Positions 24,501 through 31,516 of a DNA stretch of 38,190 nucleotides are shown here, piece by piece (position 1 is the first letter of the stretch; each line of letters opens with the position of its first letter). The notes beneath the pieces were generated by a model, which was not told the DNA's origin, ran no database searches, and saw only the letters and a list, made by a program, of their open reading frames with translations. Both the position numbers and the translations under genes were made by a program. Source of the stretch: a virus; IMG/VR virus record IMGVR_UViG_3300009527_000002, positions 1 through 38,190 of that record, one strand, 5' to 3'.

Positions 24501-24710
24501 AGCGAGGCATACCAGATCGACATCTATACCGATGGCACATACGCCACCGTCAAGCGCACCATCAGCACAACCGAGCCTTCCGCAGCCTACACCGCTGCGG
24601 ACCAGACAGCCGATTTTGGCAGCACACAGGCGACGCTGTACCTCAAGATTTATCAAATCTCGGCCATCATTGGCCGGGGATACCCGCTCACGCAATCCAT
24701 CACGAGGTAG
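21513..24710 (+). CDS. Tail hub/host-specificity protein with inserted Asp-box beta-propeller
   Basis: The 1065-residue tail-tip protein starts at ATG 21513 in an ATGA overlap. The N-terminus is glycine-rich and hydrophobic (GGLVGGIAGFFLGGPTGALYG), then RLNDLTVQTSTYGAVIPRVYGTV, and later the GTA-type hub domain (DIDVTALTQSVRGYRI and EVLLYLYWLERYDVAI). The C-terminus has LSNFLRGRVGTEQYM and RRTRDGGEWRDNVDA, typical of this family. Between about residues 226 and 506 an insert carries six Asp-box-like repeats (for example SADGDTWT, SSNGTVWT, STDGLSWT, SPDGISWT), indicating a sialidase-like beta-propeller, probably a receptor or glycan-binding module. The insert is less GC-rich than its surroundings. 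Confidence 0.92.
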   Translation: MSTAGGAVGGLVGGIAGFFLGGPTGALYGAQLGMMVGGYLDPPKGPTVNGPRLNDLTVQTSTYGAVIPRVYGTVTVNGNVLWLENNTIKETITKKKSGGKGGGSKTTTRNYTYSATFAVGLCKGPIVGIRRLWVGADLIYDAGSTDPDTIVASNQSADGWTLYTGTDIQSADARMQATLGAGNTPAWRGLAYLVFEDLPLEKYGNSLMGAQVRAEVFTAGTLAASASARTLPLSDSWGAIACSPTKAVSIVTAYTSSQYVTSADGDTWTARSVSSSTYYDICYGGGMFLMVSSFNSCQLSTDDGLTFSVLGGVPFSGSSYKCAAYGGGKFTMLPSSGTVCCTSSNGTVWTSGTLPNSRTWSSVCHNGTFFCAVAQGTNICATSTDGLSWTEHTMANSATWKKIIWNGTIFCAVGNTVCNTSPDGISWTTRTFPNAYSYYEVAAYGGYFLFVGFATQALFSADCITWQTFNMPAYGEWDGLCVFQSGFLAVLSGSSTAAKIVISASGVAVTLSSIISSECVQSGLLTSGDIDVTALTQSVRGYRIGSVGAIRSALKPLQAAWPFDVRQHGYKIQFVARGGVSVVTIPAADLDARGPGDSPGVQITTSREMDSQMPSRVTVQHLDYDREYNTGSQYAERLNTAAINAQLLDLPIVLTATEAAGKAEVLLYLYWLERYDVAIILPPTYLQLEPGDVVTLVTPEGNVSLRLVGVTLTSDGRVEGKAKYASAAIYTPTAVGASPAVTGPVTLTPVGASVYVLLDIPEVSSAQNTPCFLAAMTGALTGWRGGALMQSTDSGGTWNDLHDFGAPGCTIGTATNAIGAVDTGIMDNSSQLSVTLSQGSLYSVTQLAMFGGANYFAYGASGRWEIVAAMTATFVSGSSYTLSNFLRGRVGTEQYMAAHVAGDSIVLLDTLDVALIEMGYGTIGLSYLYRGITVDRDISTDSDRAFSYQGVNLRPLSPIYLTGNRDSSNDWVLTWIRRTRDGGEWRDNVDAALGEASEAYQIDIYTDGTYATVKRTISTTEPSAAYTAADQTADFGSTQATLYLKIYQISAIIGRGYPLTQSITR

Positions 24711-24714
24711 CCAA

Positions 24715-25383
24715 ATGTCCGGGTCCACCAGCCTGCTAGACGTCATCGTGCAATCGCAGCCGTCGAAAGAAGTCACCGCAAACGACCTATTCAACGCCGC
24801 CAGCCCATCGATGCTGTTCGCGCGCCGTGGCGCGTTGTGCTCTGGTCTCAACTGGTTTTTCTACGGCGGCACGATGCTGGTCGATGGGGTGCTCACCGCG
24901 ATCGCAAACAATGCCGCCGCGATCGCTCTGTCGGCATCGGCCACCAACTACATTGAGGCCACGCGCGCCGGCGTAGTCTCGAAAAACACCACCGGCTTTA
25001 CCCCCGGAAGCATCCCGCTGTACACCGCCGTCACCGGGGCATCGTCAGTCACCAGCTATACCGACAATCGCGCTTGGGTGCGGCCGGCCGGGGTGGCGCA
25101 GCGATCCGCGATCGTCATGGGATCCGACGCCAATATCACCCTTAGCCAGGCGCAGGCCGTTGCCGCCATCCTGTCGGTCACCAGTTCCGTGTCGCTCACC
25201 ACCACACGCAATGTCGTCGTGCCCCTGGCGGCGCAGCAATGGACCGTCTACAACGGCACCACAGGCGCGCAGAGCCTGCAATTCATCGGCCCCAGCGGAA
25301 CCGGCATCACGGTCGCCAATGGCAAGCGAGCGATCCTCTACGCCGATGGAACCAACATTGTGCGCGTCACTGCCGACGTATGA
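24715..25383 (+). CDS. Tail fibre-like/minor tail protein
   Basis: The 222-residue protein follows the hub with GAGG before its ATG. The N-terminal part (DVIVQSQPSKEVTANDLFNAASPSMLFARR) resembles anchoring segments of small tail proteins. The middle has NNAAAIALSASATNYIEATRAG and the C-terminal part is beta-rich with VVPLAAQQWTVYNGTTGAQSLQF, typical of tail-fibre tip or DUF2793-like modules. It may be an additional adsorption protein. Confidence 0.6.
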   Translation: MSGSTSLLDVIVQSQPSKEVTANDLFNAASPSMLFARRGALCSGLNWFFYGGTMLVDGVLTAIANNAAAIALSASATNYIEATRAGVVSKNTTGFTPGSIPLYTAVTGASSVTSYTDNRAWVRPAGVAQRSAIVMGSDANITLSQAQAVAAILSVTSSVSLTTTRNVVVPLAAQQWTVYNGTTGAQSLQFIGPSGTGITVANGKRAILYADGTNIVRVTADV

Positions 25384-25395
25384 CCGGAGATCAAA

Positions 25396-25776
25396 TTGGC
25401 TGAACCGACCACGACCAGCGCGGCATGGATCATCCTTTCCGCATCCGGGATAACGATTTTCGGCCTGGCCATTGGCCTACGGCCTGAACTGATGCTGGCC
25501 GGACTGTGGGGCGCCTTCTGGGCATTGTCCTACGCCGAACCAATGCCCCTACTGCGCCGCATCACGCTGTCTATCACCGCATCGATCCTGGCCGGCTACG
25601 GAACGCCGGCGGCGATGTGTATCCTCGACAACACAATCCTGCGCAGCTCATCCGAAGTGCTTCTGGATCGAGTACAGTACCCGGTCGCCGTAGGATTCGG
25701 CTTCCTCTCGCACCGCATTCTCGGGCCATTCTTGTTGCGGCTGGCCAAGAAGAAAACTGACGAGGTCGCGCCATGA
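25396..25776 (+). CDS. Putative holin (membrane protein, TTG start)
   Basis: The 126-residue protein starts at TTG 25396, supported by GGAG 6 bases upstream (25386-25389). It has three or four hydrophobic segments: about 10-27, 32-47, 56-74 and a weaker one at about 95-110. It has a lysine-rich C-terminus (LRLAKKKTDEVAP). Size, topology, rare start codon and position at the end of the late region fit a phage holin that opens the inner membrane at lysis. No sequence family was recognised with certainty. Confidence 0.6.
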   Translation: MAEPTTTSAAWIILSASGITIFGLAIGLRPELMLAGLWGAFWALSYAEPMPLLRRITLSITASILAGYGTPAAMCILDNTILRSSSEVLLDRVQYPVAVGFGFLSHRILGPFLLRLAKKKTDEVAP

Positions 25777-26099
25777 CCGTTTATCAGCTCGTCGGCATCG
25801 CCGAAGCCCTGACCATCCTGATGCTGGCCGAGCCGACGCTCAACCGGATGAGCCCCTGCGCTCCTCTATTCGTCCGCATGGCGTTTCACGCGATCGCGAT
25901 CGGCAGCGCGTTGCGCCTGTATCACCTGCTCTCCGGCCATGAGCCAAGCTGGTCCGCCCTAGTGCAAATGGCCGGTTTTGCCGCCTTGTTGGTTCTCGAT
26001 CAGCTGCGGAGGAAGGACAAGCGGGCGGATCGAAGACGGCAGAAGCACTACGAGTGCCGACCGCAGGACCTATCCCATCCGCCGACCGATACGGCATAA
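25773..26099 (+). CDS. Second small membrane protein, holin/antiholin-like
   Basis: The 108-residue protein is coupled to the previous gene by an ATGA overlap. It has three hydrophobic segments: about 3-20, 34-52 and 62-78. A strongly basic tail follows (LRRKDKRADRRRQKHYE). The pair could be a holin and antiholin or a two-component holin. It is the last gene of the rightward late region and faces the integrase. No endolysin gene follows. Confidence 0.55.
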   Translation: MTVYQLVGIAEALTILMLAEPTLNRMSPCAPLFVRMAFHAIAIGSALRLYHLLSGHEPSWSALVQMAGFAALLVLDQLRRKDKRADRRRQKHYECRPQDLSHPPTDTA

Positions 26100-26113
26100 T
26101 GAAAAAAGACTGA

Positions 26114-27730
26114 TTACCCCGCTCCGTACTCCTGCGCCATCCACGCCCCGGTCTTGCGGTCAATCCGCAGCATTCTCGGCGTGCCCCCCTTGGCCATCAG
26201 CACCAGGTCGATATGCCGGCTGCCCGCCTCGATCGTGATACCGTAGTGATAGATCACGATGCGTGAAAACGTCTCCGCCACGAGATCGCGTATCTGCATC
26301 CTCGCGTCGTAGTCGAGCGCCATGGCGCCAGTGACCAGGTGTCGCCATTGTTCGGCGATCGCCGGCAGATCGCGCCGACTTCTGCGCGCCAGGTCCGCTT
26401 CGGCAAGCGATTCCTCCTTTTGTGTGGCCACGATCTGGGCTTCGAGGTCGCGCGCCGCGCGGACAAAAGAAATCGGCGTGGCGCCGCCATCGCCGGCGAT
26501 CAGTGCGGCCGTCACGCGCTCCAACTGGTCGCCAAGATCACTGCCACGTTGCCGCGCTGCCGCGATCGCCGCCCGACCCGCGGCTAGATGATCGCCGGAT
26601 CCCTGCAGCGAAGAAAGATTTAGTTGGTCGCTGCAGAAAGCTAGGAGGGCTCTCTCGATCGGGGCGACCGACACGCTTCCGCCCACTTCGCAGCCGATCC
26701 TCGTCCTGGTGCCGCTACAGAGAAGACGCCGATGCCCGTCCTGTGGCGTCCCGTCCGCTTTCCTATTCCTGCCGAGAAGCGTCTGTCCCACGACGGCCGC
26801 GCCGCAGTATCCGCAGTGCAAGAGGCCTAGCCCGGTGATCAGGCCGGGATACTCGCCCTTGCCCTTGCGCTTGACTCTGCCCAAATTGGCCGCCTGCAAC
26901 TGCTGATACTCGGCTGGGCTGAGCAGGGCAGGGTAGTAGCCGTCCAGTGCCCATTCCTCGCCATCGATCGAGAGCGTCTTGGTGCCTATCAAGTCCGGCC
27001 GCTTGAGCGCCTTGTACAGCGTCCCAGACGTCGTCGGCACTTGGTCCGCCTGGTATCCCTGTTCGCGCAGCGCGCGCATGACGCGATAGCCGCCATGGCC
27101 GGCGAGAAACAGTGCGATCGCCGCGCGCATCGGTTCGGCACGCTCCGGAATCAGTTCGAATCCGGTCCCCGTCCATCGCACCCACTTCGGATCCTTTCCA
27201 TTGCGAATCACACCGCGAAAGGTGCCCGCCTGCCAAGCCAGGCACTGCCGCCGGATCGCCGCCCGCACGCGCTTGCTCTTGGTGTCCGACTCTTCGTGCG
27301 CGCGAATCATCACCAGCAGCGAATACACTAGGTCCATGGGCTGCGCCTTGAGGCTCGCGCGGTTGTACTCCCGGCCGTCGCTGGCGGTGACCACCGTGAT
27401 GCCGGCGTTGATGACCTGCGCCAGTTGCGCCTGGGCCAGCACCGGCTCTGCGCGCGACAGCCGGTCAAGCCCTTCGACGACCAGCACCGATCCGGGAGCG
27501 ATCAGCTTGGCGTCGACAGCGCGCAGGAAAGCGCCCAGTGCGCCCTGGGTGATGTGCCGCTGGTGGTAGGCGGATAGCCCCTCGTCGCGCAACGAAAGCG
27601 CCTCATCGAGCACCATTCCGCGGTCCGCCGCCCAGCGCTGCGCGTAAGCTGTCTGGCGATCGGCCGAACTGCTAGCCGCCTGCTTCGGGTCGGAGAATCG
27701 GAGATAGCTGTATACTTTCGGATTGTCCAT
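26114..27730 (-). CDS. int: Large serine recombinase (phage integrase)
   Basis: The 538-residue enzyme has an N-terminal resolvase catalytic domain with YSYLRFSDPKQ (Ser13 the nucleophile) and EGLDRLSRAEPVLAQ near 115. A recombinase domain follows (VIRNGKDPKW, RAEPMRAAIALFLAGHGGYRV), then a zinc ribbon with cysteines in LHCGYCGAAVVG (about 305) and LLCSGTRTRIGCEV (about 340), then a coiled-coil region. It inserts the phage at an attB site and, with a directionality factor not identified here, excises it. No strong Shine-Dalgarno is present. An inverted repeat (27711-27765) spans its start codon region. Confidence 0.95.
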   Translation of the reverse strand: MDNPKVYSYLRFSDPKQAASSSADRQTAYAQRWAADRGMVLDEALSLRDEGLSAYHQRHITQGALGAFLRAVDAKLIAPGSVLVVEGLDRLSRAEPVLAQAQLAQVINAGITVVTASDGREYNRASLKAQPMDLVYSLLVMIRAHEESDTKSKRVRAAIRRQCLAWQAGTFRGVIRNGKDPKWVRWTGTGFELIPERAEPMRAAIALFLAGHGGYRVMRALREQGYQADQVPTTSGTLYKALKRPDLIGTKTLSIDGEEWALDGYYPALLSPAEYQQLQAANLGRVKRKGKGEYPGLITGLGLLHCGYCGAAVVGQTLLGRNRKADGTPQDGHRRLLCSGTRTRIGCEVGGSVSVAPIERALLAFCSDQLNLSSLQGSGDHLAAGRAAIAAARQRGSDLGDQLERVTAALIAGDGGATPISFVRAARDLEAQIVATQKEESLAEADLARRSRRDLPAIAEQWRHLVTGAMALDYDARMQIRDLVAETFSRIVIYHYGITIEAGSRHIDLVLMAKGGTPRMLRIDRKTGAWMAQEYGAG

Positions 27731-27765
27731 TCAGGCAGTTTGTCATGTCGAGTCCGAAAAGTATA
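27711..27765. repeat. Inverted repeat over the integrase start; possible attP or control site
   Basis: TATACTTTCGGA (27711-27722, inside integrase codons 3-6) is repeated in inverted form as TCCGAAAAGTATA (27753-27765) with one extra base, separated by 30 bases. The upstream arm is outside the gene. Phage attachment sites for serine integrases commonly lie beside int. This arrangement could be attP, an autoregulatory site or both. Confidence 0.5.
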
Positions 27766-27810
27766 GGTATAGTGTCGTTAGGATGCCCGAATTAGTCTGT
27801 AAATATACTA

Positions 27811-27838
27811 TTGCAATTGCGCCCATTGGGCGTATAAT
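27811..27838 (+). promoter_or_regulatory. Sigma-70 promoter of the AcrVA2-like operon
   Basis: TTGCAA (27811-27816), a 16-base spacer and a perfect TATAAT (27833-27838) point rightward into the gene at 27901. It is among the best promoter matches in the window. The spacer contains a perfect inverted repeat, so expression is probably repressed from within the promoter. A strong AAGGAG (27889-27894) sits 6 bases before the first gene. Confidence 0.75.
27820..27832. promoter_or_regulatory. Operator inside the accessory promoter
   Basis: CGCCC-ATT-GGGCG is a perfect inverted repeat with 5-bp arms, lying between the -35 and -10 boxes, where a bound protein would block RNA polymerase. The last gene of the operon (29627-29836) encodes a small HTH protein, a natural candidate for binding here in the manner of anti-CRISPR-associated (Aca) repressors. 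This is inference. Confidence 0.55.
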
Positions 27839-27900
27839 TTGATTGTAGGAATCAATCTCCCGAGCCGGCGGAACCCGGTAAATCTCGGAAGGAGATCGTT

Positions 27901-28638
27901 ATGAGCCACTGGACAATCGTACAGGACTATCACGCAGCCAACGCCATTGAGTGCTTCGAGCACAATGGAGTTCCCGTCGTAATCCGTCGTGTCGGCACCT
28001 ATGCCGAGGCTACAGACGGACAGCGCAGTACACGCGACTGCCCACACATCACGATCAACATCGGAGCAGGATACCCCACGCAAGGAGATGGCGGCTGGAA
28101 CAGTACGTCGTCGGTCGTCGCTGTTGGGGAGCGAGGGGAAGACGGCCGATCGCGGACACTGCAAATCCCGTTCGCGCCCACCCCGAGAGCATCCGAGGCG
28201 CAAATGGTAGACGAGGCCAAGCAAATGCTCGATCAAGCGCTATCCTCACTGCGCGGCCTCGACGCTGCGTATGCGACGGCCAGCGAGCGATGCGCTGGAC
28301 TGGCTCAGTACCAAGAGCCGCTATCCCGCAGCGGATATGAGGACGCCTGCGCGGCGATGGGCGTCAGTCCTCTGTCCGATGCAGACTGCCAAAGCTACGG
28401 CGTGAGGTACGGGGATTTCAGCTTCCCGGAGTACGCCCCGGAATACATTGTCCTCATGTCGCTCTCGCACAGCAGGCTGCTCACGCTCGATGCAGAGGAA
28501 GCCATCAAGACGACGCGGCCGGCTGCAGTGAATCGCGCCCCGCAGAAACAAGGCCAGCTTTGGGAGCCTTGCCAGTGCGGACGCGAACCGATTTACATGC
28601 CACTGCATCTGTGCGCCAACTGCTGGCCGCAAGCATGA
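27901..28638 (+). CDS. Unknown protein with C-terminal zinc ribbon, first gene of acr-like operon
   Basis: The 245-residue protein has a beta-rich N-terminus (NGVPVVIRRVGTYAEA and CPHITINIGAGYPTQGDGG), a helical middle (ASEAQMVDEAKQMLDQALSSLRGLD) and a C-terminal zinc ribbon-like segment with cysteines in EPCQCG and LCANCW. It lies directly behind a strong promoter and ribosome site and is coupled by ATGA to the AcrVA2-like gene. I do not recognise it. Its company makes it a candidate for another anti-defence protein or an mRNA/ribosome-binding partner. This is guilt by association only. Confidence 0.75.
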   Translation: MSHWTIVQDYHAANAIECFEHNGVPVVIRRVGTYAEATDGQRSTRDCPHITINIGAGYPTQGDGGWNSTSSVVAVGERGEDGRSRTLQIPFAPTPRASEAQMVDEAKQMLDQALSSLRGLDAAYATASERCAGLAQYQEPLSRSGYEDACAAMGVSPLSDADCQSYGVRYGDFSFPEYAPEYIVLMSLSHSRLLTLDAEEAIKTTRPAAVNRAPQKQGQLWEPCQCGREPIYMPLHLCANCWPQA

Positions 28639-29630
28639 TGGATCTCCCGCGCCCCAAACACCACCTGGTCACCGCCGGGAAGCTCTACCCCGGCGCGTGG
28701 CGCCAGTACGATGCGTTCCGACAAGATCGCGGGCGTGATGGACTTCCGGACTGGCCGGAGTGGTGCTACTGCCCGATGGCCGGGTCCTACGCGATTGTCT
28801 CCGGAGGGGGGGCTAACCGGGTACCGCCTCACCTCATCGGCGACGTCGCTCGCCTGTCTGCCATCGCCGCATGGCGTCCGACGCAGGGCGTCTACCGGTT
28901 TGATGCAGACCTGCTGTCTAGCCTGCTCGACACGCCGCTGACCGGCGATCTTCCGTGCGATGTGCTGCATCGCCTGCCGGAGTGGTGCGTGTACGTCGAG
29001 ACACCAGGGCGGCAGTGGGGAAGCCAGTCCATGCACGGATTTTTCGCGCACCTGGAGTGCGATGCCAACACCGGCCGCGAGGAGCTGCGGCTGCTGGTCG
29101 ACGCAGAGGACAGCCTGGTGCCGATTCCAATCCACCTCGGATCATGGCCGCTCGGCGAAGCAGTGGCGCGAGCACTGGACGTCTCGCGAGTCCATGCCGT
29201 GGCCGCCGGCACGACACTGCCGGCCGGGATCAACCGCGACGTTCTGGAAACCGCAGAGCCGCTGGTATCCGTCCTGCTTTATCTTTGCGCCGACGATGCT
29301 GAGATCGGCGACGGAACCGCCAGGCCAACCATCCCGAAGGCCAAGCGAACGAAGCAGGGATGGCGGCTGTTCCCAGCTGACAAACTGACGGTGTGGGATG
29401 TCGGCGTCAGGCTTGGCGCCGCTCTGCGGAAATCGCAGGATCGATCGCAAGGCGATGGAGAAGGCACACACGCGCGGCCGCGTGCGCACATCCGCAGAGC
29501 GCACTGGCACACGTTTCTTGCAGGAGCAGGTAGACAGGAGCGTCGTGTGAAGTGGCTACCGCCTATCCCGGTCAATGTCGAAGATCAGGAGAAGTTGCCG
29601 GCGGTAATTCGGTCGGTAAAAGAAAAATGA
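28635..29630 (+). CDS. AcrVA2-like anti-CRISPR family protein
   Basis: The 331-residue protein shares, by memory comparison, the landmarks of the Cas12a inhibitor AcrVA2 of Moraxella bovoculi mobile elements. These are a segment AAWRPTQGVYRFD (about 78; AWRNTLGIY in AcrVA2), PEWCVYVE (about 115; PDWCVYVD) and C-terminal HIRRAHWHTF (about 284; HIRRGHWHGY), followed by a VKWLP segment. Spacing and total length (about 322 in AcrVA2) also agree. AcrVA2 is reported to lower Cas12a production, not just to bind the enzyme. The gene is in an operon with ATGA overlaps on both sides and ends beside an HTH gene, as acr genes often do. Homology is likely; the target in this host is unknown. Confidence 0.75.
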   Translation: MMDLPRPKHHLVTAGKLYPGAWRQYDAFRQDRGRDGLPDWPEWCYCPMAGSYAIVSGGGANRVPPHLIGDVARLSAIAAWRPTQGVYRFDADLLSSLLDTPLTGDLPCDVLHRLPEWCVYVETPGRQWGSQSMHGFFAHLECDANTGREELRLLVDAEDSLVPIPIHLGSWPLGEAVARALDVSRVHAVAAGTTLPAGINRDVLETAEPLVSVLLYLCADDAEIGDGTARPTIPKAKRTKQGWRLFPADKLTVWDVGVRLGAALRKSQDRSQGDGEGTHARPRAHIRRAHWHTFLAGAGRQERRVKWLPPIPVNVEDQEKLPAVIRSVKEK

Positions 29631-29836
29631 ACATACCTGATCCGCCGAAACCTGAGCAAATACGAATCGCTCGGAACGCCGCAAATATTTCACAAACTGC
29701 CGCAGCAAATCTTGTGTATAGCAGATTGCGGACCTGGCAGCATTGGGAAAATGGAGACCGGGAAATGCACCCTGCGATTTGGGAGCTGTTCAATATTAAA
29801 TGCTCAGCGATTGAAAAAACCGCTGATTGCAAATGA
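29627..29836 (+). CDS. Small HTH protein, Aca-like
   Basis: The 69-residue protein has an XRE-type HTH: PEQIRIARNAANISQTAAANLV (about residues 9-30) followed by TWQHWENGDREMHPAIWELF. It overlaps the AcrVA2-like stop by ATGA. Small HTH proteins encoded right after anti-CRISPR genes are typically autorepressors of the acr promoter, and a perfect inverted repeat sits inside the promoter at 27820-27832. It is less GC-rich than its surroundings. The specific Aca family is not identified. Confidence 0.7.
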   Translation: MNIPDPPKPEQIRIARNAANISQTAAANLVYSRLRTWQHWENGDREMHPAIWELFNIKCSAIEKTADCK

Positions 29837-29843
29837 TATTGAA

Positions 29844-30125
29844 CTATCGGGATTCCGCCGTCGGTGACTCGCTGGCAATGCCGGGGATCGGCCCGGAGAG
29901 CACCACCAGGTGTCCTTGACCAATCAGGAAATTCTTGTAGCTGGCGATGGCCACCAGCCACGCCTCGCGCGCCACGTCCGGAGAGGCGTCGACCACGGCT
30001 CCGACGTCGTCGACGATCGCAAGCTTTCCAGGTCGACCGTCTGCAAGCTTGACCGTCAAACCGCTGTGGATCCTGGCGCTGATTTGCGCGGTCGCCAGGG
30101 TGCCGGTTTTAATTGGGCCGATCAT
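29844..30125 (-). CDS. Small unknown protein, end of leftward operon
   Basis: The 93-residue protein starts at ATG 30125 (AAGGA about 6 bases upstream; ATGA overlap with the gene before). It has LTVKLADGRPGKLAIVDDVGAVVD and AREAWLVAIASYKNFLIGQGHLVVL. No known motif was seen. It is the last gene of the leftward operon and converges on the HTH gene with only 7 bases between. Confidence 0.6.
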   Translation of the reverse strand: MIGPIKTGTLATAQISARIHSGLTVKLADGRPGKLAIVDDVGAVVDASPDVAREAWLVAIASYKNFLIGQGHLVVLSGPIPGIASESPTAESR

Positions 30126-30508
30126 GTTTGTCCTTCCGTTGCGGCATTCTTCGGCCACTTCATGTCGTCAAAGACTCCTAATCCTCGTGACGACAGGCGC
30201 CAGCCATTCTTTTTCGATCTTAGCTCGTATGGCTCCACACAGAATTCCGGTACCGGCAGCCAATACTTTGTCGGAAGGATGCACGCTGTTAGCTTTCCGA
30301 TCAGCTCATCATTGAAAAACTCAACGGCTAGTTTGCCGTTGGATGCGGAGAGTATCTTGCCGATCCTCCCGGCATCCGGATGCTCTTTCCCGTCGCTGGA
30401 AACGAGGTAGATCGGGAGCATGACAAATTTGCCGATCGCGAACAGGATGGCAGCGCGATCCTGAAGTTTGACCCGCTGTGCAGTATTCTTGTGACCAGGC
30501 ATATTCAC
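30122..30508 (-). CDS. Unknown phage protein
   Basis: The 128-residue protein opens with a basic segment (HKNTAQRVKLQDRAAIL), then MLPIYLVSSDGKEHPDAGRIGKIL and LAVEFFNDELIGKL, and ends with charged residues. A second ATG two codons in is an equally good start. It is coupled by ATGA to the following gene and overlaps the preceding one by 4 bases. Function unknown. Confidence 0.6.
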   Translation of the reverse strand: MNMPGHKNTAQRVKLQDRAAILFAIGKFVMLPIYLVSSDGKEHPDAGRIGKILSASNGKLAVEFFNDELIGKLTACILPTKYWLPVPEFCVEPYELRSKKNGWRLSSRGLGVFDDMKWPKNAATEGQT

Positions 30509-30867
30509 CGCATCTTGTGAGTGATTACCCGACCGCCCGGCATACTGACGATGCTCTGCGCGCCCGTTCCGGTATCAATCGGGGTTGTTTTCGCGGGCAA
30601 TCTGCCGTCGTCTTGCTCGATCTGGTTTGTTTTAGCGGGCTCACTGCCGTCGTCTTGCTCGTCTCGAATTCGAATGAAACCACTTCCGAAATTCTTTCCG
30701 GTGGTCCGCATAAACTCGACTTCGACCCGGGCTGTGTCAGTGATCCGTCCCGCAATCTCACTGATGGCGCGCATGCGAGAAACGTCAAGAGGTTTGGTTG
30801 TGTCTTTGGCTTCGTCAAGCGCCGCAAACAGCACGGCCCGCAGATCGTCGATACTCTTCTTGCTCAT
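30505..30867 (-). CDS. Unknown phage protein with an internal 14-residue duplication
   Basis: The 120-residue protein has an N-terminal helical domain (LRAVLFAALDEAKDTTKPLDV, then MRAISEIAGRITDTARVEVEFM) of a kind I recall from several proteobacterial phages without an assigned function. It is followed by GKNFGSGFIRIR. The segment EQDDGSEPAKTNQI is then repeated as EQDDGRLPAKTTPI, coded by a 42-bp tandem duplication. ATGA overlaps join it to neighbours on both sides. Confidence 0.6.
   Translation of the reverse strand: MSKKSIDDLRAVLFAALDEAKDTTKPLDVSRMRAISEIAGRITDTARVEVEFMRTTGKNFGSGFIRIRDEQDDGSEPAKTNQIEQDDGRLPAKTTPIDTGTGAQSIVSMPGGRVITHKMR
30583..30666. repeat. 42-bp imperfect tandem repeat inside a gene
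   Basis: Two 42-base units share the 16-base block beginning at 30604 and 30646 and differ at several other positions. They code the duplicated 14-residue segment of the gene at 30505-30867. The in-frame length keeps the gene intact. Confidence 0.8.
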
Positions 30868-31514
30868 GCTTCCATCCTTCGTTTGATGACACGATTCAGG
30901 GCGCCTCGTAGCTGCGAGGCCATGCGGATTTCTGGGCCGTGCCGATGCACAGAGTTCCGGACCATCAGCTCTTTGCGGCTGATCAGTTCGAGATTCTCCA
31001 GTGCAAAATTGCGTTTGTTCCGATCACGGAAGACGAGCGCCTCCGACCTCTTCGGACGCGGATTGCCGGCTTCCATCCACACGATGTGGTGCACTGGGAC
31101 CCAGTCGGCCGGACCGTAGCCGGTATCGGTAAGTTTGCGCTGAAGGTATCCTTCCTTGCTCAGCCGCTCGCTACCGATCGGCGCGTAGCTGTGCGGCTTG
31201 GATCCGGACTTGAACTGTGTTTCCGCCGATCGCCCGCGTGCCTCGAATGGCTTCCCCTTGTTCCATGTCGAGTGGCCTGGCTGAAATCGATTCTTTTTCA
31301 CCGATTCCGGAGCTTTCGCCGCCATGGCCTGGCCAACAGCGCGCAAGAACTCCTTGGTCTTGCGGATGCCGAGGGAGCTGGCTTTGATGTAGGCCTGATC
31401 AGGTGTCACGCCGATCTGCTTCGCGATTTCTGCGGTGTCTTCCGTGGCATAACGCGCCTTCAGAATCTCCTCCTCGGAGGTTGTCCAGATGTGACGAGGA
31501 CGATACGTGGCCAT
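30864..31514 (-). CDS. HNH endonuclease with N-terminal SANT/HTH-like domain
   Basis: The 216-residue protein opens with a small helical DNA-binding-like region (WTTSEEEILKARYATEDTAEIAKQIGVTPDQAYIKAS). After a linker, an HNH_3-type core follows: VPVHHIVWMEAGN near 140, then LVFRDRNKRNFALENLELISRKELM. Such proteins occur as free-standing homing-type nucleases or as phage nucleases. It sits between the ParB-like gene (2-base gap) and a small unknown gene (ATGA overlap), so it is part of the operon. Confidence 0.8.
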   Translation of the reverse strand: MATYRPRHIWTTSEEEILKARYATEDTAEIAKQIGVTPDQAYIKASSLGIRKTKEFLRAVGQAMAAKAPESVKKNRFQPGHSTWNKGKPFEARGRSAETQFKSGSKPHSYAPIGSERLSKEGYLQRKLTDTGYGPADWVPVHHIVWMEAGNPRPKRSEALVFRDRNKRNFALENLELISRKELMVRNSVHRHGPEIRMASQLRGALNRVIKRRMEA

Positions 31515-31516
31515 CG

